Source: Gammaproteobacteria bacterium
GTDB taxonomy: Bacteria > Pseudomonadota > Gammaproteobacteria > Burkholderiales > Rhodocyclaceae
Direction of reading: 5' to 3'
DNA: 64,000 bases
Assembly: GCA_018825305.1 (NCBI GenBank)
Contig: JAHJEO010000013.1
Span: 1-64,000, forward strand
Of the stretch, positions 35,949 through 46,900 are shown piece by piece (positions within the stretch are counted from its first letter, which is position 1; every line of letters starts with the position of its first letter). The position numbers were made by a program, and so were the translations under genes. Below the pieces are notes generated by a model, which was given only the letters and a program-made list of their open reading frames with translations, had not been told where the DNA came from and ran no database searches.

Positions 35949-36796
35949 ATCAGATCGCGCTGATCGGCGTCACCGTGCTCGGCGCGGTGGCCTGCATGGC
36001 CTGGCTGTTCATGAAGTGGGGCGAAAGCATGCTGCAGAAGCAGCAGGCCAACATCGCCGACCAGGCGTCTGGCACGCTGGCCGACATGTTCATCTTCATC
36101 GATCCGCAGAAGATGTTCCGCTACAACCTCATGGCAATGTTCGTGGTGCCGGGCGCGGTATGGTTCCTCACGGCCAACCCGATCTTCTCGCTGGCCGCGC
36201 TGGTGGCGACCTACGTCCTGCCCAAGTACTACGTCCGCGCCATGCGCACCAAGCGCTTCAAGACGCTGGAGAAACAGTTGCCCGACGCGCTGCTGATGAT
36301 CACCGGCGCGATGTCGGCCGGCGCCAGCGTGAACATCGCCATCGAGTCGATGATCAAGGAGCAGCGCCCGCCGATCGCCCAGGAATTCGACCTGATGATG
36401 CGCGAGCTGCGCATCGGCGTCGACTTCGACACGGCACTGCAGAACATGGAGAAACGCAACCCGATACCCGACTTCGCCCTGGTGATCTCGGCGCTGCGCA
36501 TCTCGCGCGAGGTCGGCGGCAACCTCGCGGAGATCCTCAACTCGCTGGCCGACACCCTGCGCGAGAAGCAGACCATGGAAGGCAAGATCGCCAGCCTCAC
36601 CGCCCAGGGCAAGATCCAGGGCGTGGTGATGACCGCCCTGCCGCTGCTGGTGATGTTCGGCCTGACGCAGATCGAGCCGGTGGCGATGGCGCCGCTGTTC
36701 TCCACCTGGCCCGGCTGGGTGACGCTGATGGTGATCGGCATCATGGAAGTCATGGGCTATTACTTCATCCAGAAAATCACCGCCATCGACGTCTGA
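35945..36796 (+). CDS. tadB: Tad pilus inner-membrane protein TadB
   Basis: A 283-residue T2SF-domain protein with membrane helices at the N-terminus (IALIGVTVLGAVACMAWLF), around residues 58-95, and at the C-terminus (VVMTALPLLVMFGLTQIEPV, WVTLMVIGIMEVMGYYF). The cytoplasmic T2SF part has QLPDALLMITGAMSAGASVN and REVGGNLAEILNSLADTLRE, both typical. TadB and TadC form the platform on which the ATPase works. The start overlaps the cpaF stop. Confidence 0.92.
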   Translation: MNQIALIGVTVLGAVACMAWLFMKWGESMLQKQQANIADQASGTLADMFIFIDPQKMFRYNLMAMFVVPGAVWFLTANPIFSLAALVATYVLPKYYVRAMRTKRFKTLEKQLPDALLMITGAMSAGASVNIAIESMIKEQRPPIAQEFDLMMRELRIGVDFDTALQNMEKRNPIPDFALVISALRISREVGGNLAEILNSLADTLREKQTMEGKIASLTAQGKIQGVVMTALPLLVMFGLTQIEPVAMAPLFSTWPGWVTLMVIGIMEVMGYYFIQKITAIDV

Positions 36797-36801
36797 ACGC
36801 C

Positions 36802-37689
36802 ATGTCAAACAACCTCTTCGCCCTGATCATCGGCCTTACCGTCGGCGCCGCCGCCATGCTGGCCTTCCACAGCCTCGCCACGCTCAAGTCGGACGTGCCG
36901 AGCGAGGACCGCGAATACATGGATCCGCTGCCGCCGATGCTCAGCCTGGCCTGGCCGCTGATCCTCTTCATCGAATACCACCTCACCTGCCGCTTCCCGC
37001 CCGACTGGCTGGAAAAGACCCACAAGCGCCTGCAGGAAACCGGCGTCGGCTACCTGATGTCGGCGGAACAGTTCTACGCCGTGCGCGTCTTCGGCCTGAT
37101 CGCCGCCGTGGCGCTGGGCAGCGTGGTACTGAGCGCCATCGATTCGCTCGGTCCCCTGAGCATCATGGCGCTGGCGCTGGCCGGCTTCTACTTCCCGATG
37201 ATCTGGCTCGGCGACGTCCGCGCCAGGCGGCAGAAGGACGTGCTGCGTGCGTTGCCGGTCTATCTCGACTTCATCACCATGGCGGTCGAAGCCGGCCTCA
37301 ACCTCAACGGCGCGCTCAACCAGGCCATGGACAAGGGCCCGCCCGGGCCGCTGCGCAACGAGTTCTACATGGTGGTGCGCGACCTGCGCGCCGGCGTGCC
37401 CCGCGCCGATGCCCTGCGCCGCATGGAAAAGCGCCTCGACATGGAAGAGATCACCAGCTTCGTCGGCACCGTGATCCAGGCCGAGAAGATGGGCGCACGG
37501 CTGGGCAGCGCGCTGCGGGTGCAGGCGCTGCAGCGCCGCACCGAACGTTTCCAGCGCGCCGAGAAACTGGCGATGGAAGCGCCGGTCAAGCTGATCCTGC
37601 CGCTGATCGTTTTCATTTTCCCGGTGACCTTCATCGTGCTGGCCTTCCCCATCGTGATGAAGTTCCTGATGGAGGGCATGCTGACATGA
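36802..37689 (+). CDS. tadC: Tad pilus inner-membrane protein TadC
   Basis: A 295-residue T2SF protein, partner of TadB. The N-terminal helix is FALIIGLTVGAAAMLAF, with further helices near 100-140, and the T2SF core is LPVYLDFITMAVEAGLNLNG, FVGTVIQAEKMGARLGSALR and AMEAPVKLILPLIVFIFPVT, ending in a last helix. The start is 5 bases after the tadB stop, and the stop overlaps the DUF192 gene (ATGA). Confidence 0.92.
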   Translation: MSNNLFALIIGLTVGAAAMLAFHSLATLKSDVPSEDREYMDPLPPMLSLAWPLILFIEYHLTCRFPPDWLEKTHKRLQETGVGYLMSAEQFYAVRVFGLIAAVALGSVVLSAIDSLGPLSIMALALAGFYFPMIWLGDVRARRQKDVLRALPVYLDFITMAVEAGLNLNGALNQAMDKGPPGPLRNEFYMVVRDLRAGVPRADALRRMEKRLDMEEITSFVGTVIQAEKMGARLGSALRVQALQRRTERFQRAEKLAMEAPVKLILPLIVFIFPVTFIVLAFPIVMKFLMEGMLT

Positions 37690-38039
37690 AGCATGGCGCC
37701 CTCTACCGCGCCGGCAGCGCCGACTGCCTCGTGCCCGAGGCCCGGTGCACCACCAATGCCTGGGAACGCATGCGCGGCCTGCTTGGCCGGCCGCCGCTGG
37801 CCACCGGCCAGGGCCTGCTGATCGACCCCTGTCCCTCGGTGCACACCATCGGCATGCGCTATCCCCTCGACCTCGCCTTCCTCGACCCGCAGTGGCGGGT
37901 GCTCGGAATGGTCCATAAGCTGCCGCCGCTGCGCTTCGCCGGCCGTGCCGACGCGCGCGCCACGCTGGAACTTCCGCCCGGGGCACTGGCCGCTGCAGGC
38001 ATCGCCGCCGGCGACGTGCTCGAATGGCGCGAAGCCTGA
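37686..38039 (+). CDS. DUF192 family protein
   Basis: A 117-residue DUF192 protein. Family features are ERMRGLLGRPPL, the HTIGMRYPLDLAFLD core and a C-terminal LELPPGALAAAGI..GDVLEW. The function of DUF192 is unknown, but it often accompanies Tad loci. Most DUF192 proteins carry an export signal; this one does not. Its ATG overlaps the tadC stop, and it overlaps the next TPR gene by 16 bases, so it is part of the same transcript. Confidence 0.88.
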   Translation: MKHGALYRAGSADCLVPEARCTTNAWERMRGLLGRPPLATGQGLLIDPCPSVHTIGMRYPLDLAFLDPQWRVLGMVHKLPPLRFAGRADARATLELPPGALAAAGIAAGDVLEWREA

Positions 38040-38476
38040 ACCGCCGCACGGCGCTCCTCCTGGCGTTACTCCCCCTGCTCGCGGCCTGCGCCTCGGGCAG
38101 CGTCTACGAGCAGCACCAGAATGCCGTGCTTGCCTACGAGTCCGGCGCCGACGCGCGCGCCGAGGCGCTCTACCAGGGCCTGGCCCGCGCCGCGCCCAAC
38201 GATCCGGAAACCTGGCTGCGCCTGGGCAATCTCTACGCCCGCTCCAACCGGCCCGACAACGCCGCCGACGCCTACCAGCGCGCCCTGCTGCTGGCACCGG
38301 GCGACGCCCGCGCCTGGTACAACCTCGGCATCATCCGCCAGCGCCAGGCCCATGCTGCCTTCATCCAGGCGCATCACTTCGTCGCCGACGACGATCCGCT
38401 GCATGCCCGCACCCAGGCCCTGAGCGACCGCCTGGCCCCGGCGATCGCCGATGCCCAGCCGGCGGCGGAGAAGTAG
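38024..38476 (+). CDS. TPR lipoprotein, TadD-like
   Basis: A 150-residue protein with lipoprotein signal (ALLLALLPLLAAC; lipidated Cys ~22). About two to three TPR units follow (GADARAEALYQGLARAAPND; PETWLRLGNLYARSNRPDNA; ARAWYNLGIIRQRQA). TadD is the TPR lipoprotein pilotin of Tad systems, and position and layout fit that role. It begins inside the end of the DUF192 gene. The C-terminal 40 residues contain HAAFIQAHHFVADDDPLHAR. Confidence 0.75.
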   Translation: MARSLNRRTALLLALLPLLAACASGSVYEQHQNAVLAYESGADARAEALYQGLARAAPNDPETWLRLGNLYARSNRPDNAADAYQRALLLAPGDARAWYNLGIIRQRQAHAAFIQAHHFVADDDPLHARTQALSDRLAPAIADAQPAAEK

Positions 38477-38483
38477 GGGCGAC

Positions 38484-39242
38484 ATGCTGAAACGACTCCG
38501 CTCCCGGCAGTTCGGTCAGGCGACGATCGAGTACATCTACGTGCTGCCGATCCTGCTGCTGCTGTTTCTCGCCAGCCTGCAGTTCATCTTCATCTACGAA
38601 GCCAAACAGACGCTCAACTACGCCACCTTCGTCGGCACCCGCGCCGGCGCACTGAACGGCGGTTCGATGGCGGCGATCAAGGATGGCCTCGCTGCGGGCC
38701 TCGCCCCGCTTTACGCCCACAAGATAGGCACGGCGACCGAACTGGCGGCAGTCAAACTCGGCCGGCGCACCGCGCGCGACGAACTGGCCAACCCCAAGCT
38801 GGCGCTGATCCAGATCGTCAACCCGACCCCGGCGGCACTGGCCGGCTTCGGCGGCACCATCCCCAACGACAACCTGATGTACCGCGACCCCACCATCCTG
38901 AAGAGCAACATGAACGTGCAGGACGCCAACCTGCTCAAGGTGCGCGTGACCTACTGCGTGCGCCTCGTCGTGCCCATCATCAAGAGCATGATCTTCGGCT
39001 TCGTCGTGGCGCCGCCCACCACGGCGGCGAAGATCGACAGCACCTACAGCGGCGGCAGCATCGCCGCGCCCGAACTGCTCAAGGTGGCCCCGCCCACCAA
39101 TCCACCCAACACCCTTTGCAACGACCCGACGAATCCCTTCCCCTATCGCATCCCGGTCACAGCCGAAGCCGTCGTCCGCATGCAGACGCCGTTCACCGAT
39201 CCGGTCGCGAATGTCGTCGCCGGCGTATGGACCGCGCCATGA
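38484..39242 (+). CDS. TadE-family minor pilin
   Basis: A 252-residue protein with the prepilin-like start RQFGQATIEYIYVLPILLLL followed by FLASLQFIFIYEAKQTLNYA, the standard TadE helix and post-helix segment. The soluble C-terminal domain includes YCVRLVVPIIKSMIFGFVVA, perhaps a second membrane-associated segment. It has a strong ribosome site (GTAGGGGCGAC). It is the last pilus gene, and its stop overlaps the tpsB start by 4 bases, linking pilus and two-partner secretion genes. Confidence 0.8.
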   Translation: MLKRLRSRQFGQATIEYIYVLPILLLLFLASLQFIFIYEAKQTLNYATFVGTRAGALNGGSMAAIKDGLAAGLAPLYAHKIGTATELAAVKLGRRTARDELANPKLALIQIVNPTPAALAGFGGTIPNDNLMYRDPTILKSNMNVQDANLLKVRVTYCVRLVVPIIKSMIFGFVVAPPTTAAKIDSTYSGGSIAAPELLKVAPPTNPPNTLCNDPTNPFPYRIPVTAEAVVRMQTPFTDPVANVVAGVWTAP

Positions 39243-40909
39243 GTCCGCCCAGTCGACTGCGGCAGCCTGGCGGCATGCGGGGCCACGCCATCGTGCTCGT
39301 GCTCACGATCGCCCTGCTGCCCTTGGCCCGCGACGCCATGGCGCAGACGCCGGCAGCGCCGACGCCCGGCAGCGTGCAGGAATCGCTGGCCGGTCCGCGC
39401 CCGGCGGCGCCGGCCTCGCCGGCCCAGATCGTCATCCCGGAACAGCCCGGACCATCGGTGCACGACCGCCACGGCAAGCGCTTCCAGGTGCACTCGTTTC
39501 GCTTCGTCGGCAATACGGTGTTTCCGGTACTGCGCCTGAAACGGGTGGTCGAGCGCTTCCTCGACCTGGAACTGAATCTCTACGATCTCAACGTCGCTGC
39601 CGACTCCGTCACTGAGTTCTATCACGACCGCGGGTATACTCTGGCTCGTGCAGTCGTTCCGCCGCAGCGGGTCGAAGACGGCGTGGTCACCATCGCCGTG
39701 GTCGAAGGACGAGTCGGCAAAGTCCTGTTTTCGGGCCACAAGCGCTACACCGACGAATACCTGCAGTTGCAGCTGGTGCACCTGCAGCCCGGCAGCTTGG
39801 TGGCGACCGAGCGCCTCGAACGCACCCTGCTGTTGCTCAACGACTTGCCCGGCTTCGAAGTGCGCGCCACGCTGGCCCCCGGCGCCGCCTTCGGTACCTC
39901 CGACGTACTGGTCAAGGCCGAGGAGAAAATGATCACAGCGACAGCCAGCGCAGACAATTTCGGCCGCAAGGAAACCGGCCAGAACCGCGCCACCGTGGGT
40001 GTCGAAGTCAACAATCCGCTGGGCATCGGCGACCAGCTGAGCCTGTCCGGCGTGGCCACGGACAAGAGCCTGCTCAAATACGGCAAGGTCGGCTACAGCC
40101 TGCCGCTGAACAACGACGGCCTGCGCCTCGCCGCCAGCTATTCCGAAGCCGAGTATGACGTGGCCGGCGCCTTCGTGGCGCTTGGCCTCAGCGGGCAGTC
40201 AAGCGTTTCCGAGCTCGCCGTGCAGTATCCGCTGACGCGCAGCCGCGGTCGCAACGAAACCCTGTCGGTGGGCTTCAAGACCACCCATTTGCTGCAGAAG
40301 ACCTTCGGTGTCCGGACATCTGACACGCGGGTGCCCATGCTCAGTTTCGGCTATCTGTCGAACAACATCGGTCAGGACGCCTCCGTCAGCAATCTGTCGA
40401 TCCAGATGGCCAGCAACCTGCGCCGCAACACCGACGGCACGCGCCAGAACGCCCAGCGCTTCCGCATGGAGGTCGATGGCAACTATCTGCTCCCGCTCGA
40501 CCGCAAGTGGGATGTCTATCTGCGCGGCGCCTTCGTCTTCAGCCCGGACCGGCTGCCCGACAGCGAGAAATACTCCATCGGCGGGCCGGGCAGCATCCGC
40601 GCCTACAACTCATCCGAGTTGCGCGGCGACATGGGGGCGCAGGCCACCCTGGAATTCCGCCGCAGCGTGTCGATCGGCAAGACGCCCGGCAGCGTCGCGT
40701 TTTTCGGCGACGCCGGACGCGTGGTCTACATGTACCCGGGATTTTCCAATTCCTGGCAGAGCCTGGTCGGCTGGGGTGCCGGCCTGACGCTCTACCCGAC
40801 CGCCAAGACCGTGGTCAAACTCGAAGCGGCAACGCCGGGCGGCGGCCGCTTTCACGCCGTCGATCGCAAGGTGGGCAGGCTATGGGCAAGCATCAGCTTA
40901 AGCTTCTAG
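39239..40909 (+). CDS. two-partner secretion outer-membrane transporter TpsB (ShlB/FhaC/HecB family)
   Basis: A 556-residue outer-membrane protein with signal peptide (VLVLTIALLPLARDAMAQ), a proline-rich stretch, and two POTRA domains at ~75-225 (FRFVGNTVFP, VVPPQRVEDGVVTIAVVEGR, VLFSGHKRYTD). A 16-strand barrel of the Omp85 type follows, containing YSIGGPGSIRAYNSSELRGD (loop 6 motif area) and ending with a terminal Phe (GRLWASISLSF). It moves the adjacent TpsA across the outer membrane. The start at 39239 overlaps the TadE stop; 39227 is possible. The last 28 bases overlap tpsA. Confidence 0.92.
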   Translation: MSPPSRLRQPGGMRGHAIVLVLTIALLPLARDAMAQTPAAPTPGSVQESLAGPRPAAPASPAQIVIPEQPGPSVHDRHGKRFQVHSFRFVGNTVFPVLRLKRVVERFLDLELNLYDLNVAADSVTEFYHDRGYTLARAVVPPQRVEDGVVTIAVVEGRVGKVLFSGHKRYTDEYLQLQLVHLQPGSLVATERLERTLLLLNDLPGFEVRATLAPGAAFGTSDVLVKAEEKMITATASADNFGRKETGQNRATVGVEVNNPLGIGDQLSLSGVATDKSLLKYGKVGYSLPLNNDGLRLAASYSEAEYDVAGAFVALGLSGQSSVSELAVQYPLTRSRGRNETLSVGFKTTHLLQKTFGVRTSDTRVPMLSFGYLSNNIGQDASVSNLSIQMASNLRRNTDGTRQNAQRFRMEVDGNYLLPLDRKWDVYLRGAFVFSPDRLPDSEKYSIGGPGSIRAYNSSELRGDMGAQATLEFRRSVSIGKTPGSVAFFGDAGRVVYMYPGFSNSWQSLVGWGAGLTLYPTAKTVVKLEAATPGGGRFHAVDRKVGRLWASISLSF

Positions 40910-43900
40910 CCGCCCTGCTCGCCACCTCATTTTCCAATGGGGGGCCGGCGCAGGCGCAGATGCCGACCGGCGGCCAGGTGGTCGTGCCCGGCTCGGCGTC
41001 GATCGCCAACCTCGACGCCAACCGCCAGGTCGTCACCCAAACCGCCGACCGCGCCATCATCAACTGGCAGAGCTTCTCCATCGGCGCGGGCAACAGCGTG
41101 CGCTTCGAGCAGCCCTCGACCTCGTCGGTGATCCTCAACCGGGTGGTCGGCAGCGATCCCTCGTCGATCTTCGGTTCCCTTTCCGCCACCGGCCAGGTCT
41201 TCCTCGTCAATCCCAACGGCATCTACTTCGCGCCGGGCGCGCAACTCGACGTCGGCGCCCTCGTCGCCACCACGCTGGGCATCCGCGACAACGATTTCCT
41301 CGGCGGACGCTACCTGTTCGAAAAAGTCGGCGCTGGCGGTACGGCGCAGGTCGTCAACGACGGCATCATCAAGGCACGCGAACAGGGCTATGTCGTGCTG
41401 GCCGGCGATTACGTCGCCAACCGCGGCGTGGTCGAGGCGCGCCTCGGCACCGTGCTGCTCGGTTCGGGCAACCAGATGACGCTCGACGTGGTCGGCGACA
41501 AGCTGGTCAATTACGCCGTCAGCGAGCGCAACGTCGCCGAACTCGCCGGCGTGGCCAACAGCGGCCAGCTGCTGGCCGACGGCGGCCGCGTGGTGATGAC
41601 GGCATCGACCGCCCGCAGCCTCGCCGCCACGGCGGTGAACAACAGCGGCGTGATCCAGGCGCGCGGCGTCGAGGAGCGCGACGGCGCCGTGTACCTGCTG
41701 GCCGACGCCGGCAACATCGCGCTCGAGGCCACCTCGAAGATCGACGTCTCCGGCGACGCCAAGGGTGGAACGGTGCTGGTCGGCGGCAACTTCCACGGTG
41801 CCGGGCCCGAGCCTAATGCCGCCACGGTGCGCGTGGCCGCAGGTTCCACCATCAAGGCCGACGCCAACGTCAAAGGCGATGGCGGCCAGGTGGCCGTGTG
41901 GAGCGATGGCACGACGGCATTCCAGGGCAGCATCAGCGCCCGCGGCGGTGCGCAGGGCGGCGACGGCGGCTTCGTCGAGGTCTCGGGCAAGCAGCGCCTG
42001 GCCTTCGCCGGCACCGTGGACACGCGTGCGCCGCAGGGCAACACCGGCACCCTGCTGCTCGACCCGGCCAACATCACCATTTCGACGGCGGTGGACAGCG
42101 ACATTACGGCCGCATCGCCATTCAAGGATCTGACCGACGACGGCGGCACCTCCAACCTCAATGTCACCACCCTGCAGAATGCGCTGGCGACCAGCAACGT
42201 CACCGTCAGCACGGCCACCGCTGCCGGCGGCAGCGCCGGCAATATTACCGTGCAGGACGCTGTCAACTGGGCATCGACCTCGACGCTGTATTTGGTCGCC
42301 AACAATGCGATATCGCTCGGCGCCGCGATCAATGCGGCCAGCGGCACGCTCGACCTCTCCGCCGGCGGTGGCGTGACGCAAACGGCCGCGATCACGGCAA
42401 GCGCACTGCACCTGGGCGGCAGCGGCACCTTCACCCTGACCCAGACCAACAACGTCGCCAGCCTGTCCGGCAATGTCACCGGTTCGGTCAGTTATACCGA
42501 CGCCGACGCCCTGTCCCTCGGCAGTTTGAATACCAACGGCAACACCCTCACGCTGAATGCCGGCGCCATCACCCAGACCGGCGCCATCACCACCACCCAT
42601 CTGAAAGTCGTCAGCAGCGGCAGCATCGACCTGTCCTCGGCCGGCAACAGCATCGGCACATTGGCCGCGACCAGCAATGGCGCCATGAGCTTCCGTAGCG
42701 CCGGCGCGATGACCGTCGGCAGCGTCGGCGGCACCAATGGCGTCAGCAGCGGCGGCAATGACATCACCCTGCAATCGGGTGGTCTGATGACCCTGGCGCA
42801 CAACGCCAACGCCGGTGGCGCCACCCTGACGCTGAATTCCGGCGGCGGCGCCAGCCAGACGGGCGGCGTCATCACGGCGAGCGCCCTGCAACTGCTGGGT
42901 TCCGGCTCGCAAACCCTGGCTTCCGCCCTGAACGACGTCAACACGCTGGCCGGCAATGTCAGCGGATCGATCAGTTACGGCGACACCGATGGCGTGGCCA
43001 TCGGCAGCGTGGGAGCGACCACCGGCATCACCACCAACGGCAACACCCTGAATCTGAATGTCGGCAGCCTGTCGCAATCACAACGCATCTCCACCAACGC
43101 ATTCGAACTTCTCGTGCGCTATGGCGGCGCGGTGGATTTGTCGAACGCGGCAAACAGCATCGGCGCCATCGGCGCTTCCACGCACGGCGACTTTACGCTG
43201 CACAACACATCACCCGATCTCTACATCCAGCAGGTCGGCAGCAGGTCCGGCGTGGTCACCGACGGCAACGACTTCACCCTGGTCAACGCCAACACCCTGT
43301 GGCTGGGCAATGGCGGCAGCAACGGTCGCGTCGATGTCGGCGCCGGAACATTCGACCTCAGCTCCAACCGCTCCCTGCAGTACGGCAATGCCAAGATCAC
43401 CGCCGACAAGCTGGTAGTGCGCAGCACCAACTACGCCGGACTCTCGGGTACCCGCAACAGCGTCAGACTTCTCGCGCTGGCTTCAACCGGGGCCGGAGGC
43501 GGATCCAGTGGAGCAGGTTTCGACTTGCTGAACGACAGGTCACTGACCATTGACACCGTGAATGGCGTTGTTGGCTTGAATGCGGCGTCGCATGTCAAGA
43601 TTAGCACTTGGGGTGATCTCACCCTCAACAGCGGTTCCACCGCCTACCCCGGGCCTGTGCCGACCGCCGGGCCCAATCTTGGCTCTGGACACTTGGGATT
43701 ATTTGCCACGGGCACTATCGACCTCGCGGGGAAAGATTTTTCCCACATTGGTGCTCTTGGCCTGCAGGCCAATTCCGTGACCAACTTCATCGGCACACCC
43801 GCGGCCGGCGGCAACAGCCCACTCAAGTTCCTCGCCTACAACGTCCCGGGCAGCTTCACTTTCCGCACGGCGGCCGAGCTCACTATCGGCAATGTCTGGG

Positions 43901-46900
43901 GCATCCTCGGCCTCACCGCCACTGGCAACGTCTGGCTCACCACCGGCGCTTTCGGCGCCAGCGGCAGCTTCCCTGCCTTCGATGTCGCCACTGCGCCGAG
44001 CACCTATCGCGACAGCGCGACCGGCAAGGTTCGCGCCGGCCTGATGATCGAGCAGCCCATCACCGCAAGCGGTTACAACGTACATCTCGATTCAGCCTCC
44101 GGCATATCCCAGTGGAGCTCCGACAGTTCGGTGACGCCGCCAGTGTCGCGCCCGGAGGCCAGGATCGTCGCCAGTTCCCTGCTGGTGACGGGAACCGGAC
44201 AATTCGACCTCTACGGTTCGGACAACGCGGTCACCAACCTCGCCGCCGCCGTCAATGGCAGCTTCAACTACAACAACAAGGGCCCGCTCTGGATCGAAAC
44301 GGTGGCCTCGCCGTTGTCGGGCATCGGCAAGAGCGGCATCGAGACCTTCGGCGTGCTGCTGCCCGACGGAACCTACAACGGCCACAGCATCCAGATCACC
44401 GCCACCGACAATGCCAGCAGCATCTGCGCCTTCAGCTATTGGTGCGGACTGAGCATCAACAAGAACATCATTGCCGACCCGAACGGCAATCCCAGTGTCA
44501 CGCTCGCCCTCGGCGTCAGCGACGACCACAAGACCAATACCCGGGTCATCACCAACAGCGGCGCCGAGGTCCGCGCCTACGCCCTGCTGCTCAGTGCCGC
44601 GGAGGGCGCCGGCGTCTTCATGCTTGACACCAAGGTCGACAACCTGGGCGCCGTCGGCGGCTACCGCTCCGAGATCAACAACACTACCACCAAGGATCTG
44701 ACGGTGATCGGCCTGGGCAGCGCCAGAGCGGGCTCGCCAACGCCGATCGGCGACTTCTATCTGACGACGCAGGGCAAGATGCTGATGGTCGGAGGCCAGT
44801 CCAGCGGCAATTACCTCGCCTTGCGTACCGACTCGCTCTCGATGCTCGGCACCATGGAAATGAAGGACGGCGCACGGGTGCTGCTGCAGCCCTATGACAT
44901 GAGCCATTCGATCGGCATTCACAACGCGTCGGATTGGGATGGCTTCACGCCGCAGACCAACTATGCCCGAACACTCTTCTGGCAATTCAGCCCGAACGCC
45001 ACCTTCCACGTCGGATCGACGCCGGCGGTAATGAACAACGACACGGCCAACGTGCCATCCAGTGTCAGAAACAATAATCTGAGTGGTGACATTCATATCG
45101 GGGCTGACGGACTGGGCGGCTTGCAAATGGGCTATCGCAGCCTTTCCGCCCAAACCACCGGCACCATCACGGCGCATCCACTGGGCGATGTGTACAACCT
45201 GCAGTTGATCGCGCCGACCGTGAACGTGTATGGCTTCAACCTCACCGGCGACAAGCTTTACCTCGTCGCCAACACCATGAACTTCCCGAACAGCGCATCG
45301 TCCTACGCGATGCCCAACAAGGCGGACGTGCTGTTCCAGCCCTATACATCCGACAGTATCTGGATCGGCGACCGGGATAACGTCAACTGGGGATGGCAGA
45401 AACAATATAGCTGGGGCTTCCTGGACAAATTCGCCTCGGCAGGCCGCCTCATATTCAGCGGAACCACCGATCGACCATTCAACCACTGGGTCAACCTGGC
45501 CTGGGGTGGCAACTACCATCAATTGCCGAACAAAGTGGTTATCTCGACCGGTAGCTACATATCTACTCCGATGGGGAATCTCGGCAACGTAACTCGATCA
45601 GCATGGAACGCCAGCACTGTCCCCCTGACCTATCCATTGCTGGAACGGGTCGAGACCCTTTATAACTACCCGTTTGGATTCGTATACACCGACCCAAGCC
45701 CGACACCCCATGGCCTCGGCAAGGCCGGCGGAACCTGGAATGGCTGCCTCAACCTGGCGACCTGCACGGGCACCAACCCATCGACGCCGACCGGCTTCAC
45801 ACCGACGGGCGGAGGCACCGGAGGCACCGGCGGAACCGGAGGCACCGGCAGCGGTGGCTCCACGCCAGGATCGCCGCCGCTGCCGCCGGCAGCGCCGCCA
45901 TCGACCCCATCTTCCGTCACGCCCGGAACGACACCCGGGGGCGGCGGAACGCCGACATCGCCAACCACCCCGGTGACGCCACCCAGTATCCCAAGCCATC
46001 CCGGCGACGCGGGCGGCGGTGGCGGCACTGGCGGTGGCGCCGGTGGCAGCGGCGGCGGCGGCGATCCGGCCGCGGGTCTTTCCGGTGGTGGATCGGGCGG
46101 CTCCGGCGGAGGTGCAGGTGGCGCCGGTGGCGGCTCCGGTGGTGCCGGTTCCGGCGATGGTTCGGGTGGCGGTGCGGGCGGATCTGGTGGCGGGTCGGGC
46201 GGTGCCGGTTCGGGCGATGGCTCAGGCGCCGGTGGCGGTGCGGGTGGCTCCGGCGGCGGGTCGGGCGGTGCCGGTTCCGGCGATGGCGGTGGTGCCGGCG
46301 GCGCGGGTTCGGGCGATGGCTCAGGCTCCGGTGGTGGCTCGGGCGGAGGTTCGGGCGGTGCTTCCGGCTCCGGTGGCGGATCGAGTTCCAGCGATGGTTC
46401 CGGCTCCGGTGGCGGATCAAGTTCCAGCGACGGTTCCGGCTCCGGCGGCGGATCAAGTTCCAGCGACGGTTCCGGCTCCGGCGGCGGATCAAGTTCCAGC
46501 GACGGTTCCGGTGGCGGATCGAGTTCCAGCGACGGTTCCGGCTCCGGTGGCGGATCGAGTTCCAGCGACGGTTCCGGCTCCGGCGGCGGATCAAGTTCCA
46601 GCGATGGTTCCGGCTCCGGTGGCGGATCAAGTTCCAGCGATGGTTCCGGCTCCGGCGGCGGATCGAGTTCCAGCGATGGCGGCGGCTCCGGTGGCGCTGA
46701 CACCAGCGATTCCGGCGGTGGCTCTGGCGGCGACAAGAGCAGTGGCGGCAGCACCAGCGGCGGCGCCGACAATCAGGGCGGCATCGCTTCAAGCGATGGC
46801 AACGGCGGAACCGGTGGATCGGCCGGCGGCGGATCGGGCGGCGGCAATTCGTCCGGTTCTTCTGGCAGCGGTACCGGCGCCGTCACCGTCGGCGACCAGA

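Noticed and set aside
46381-46698. Regular 36-bp repeats as a possible CRISPR array
   Set aside because: The units are contiguous without spacers, in frame in tpsA, and there are no cas genes.
45666-46772. Proline-rich minus-strand frame with PPPEPEPSLELD repeats
   Set aside because: It is the mirror image of the Gly/Ser repeats of tpsA.
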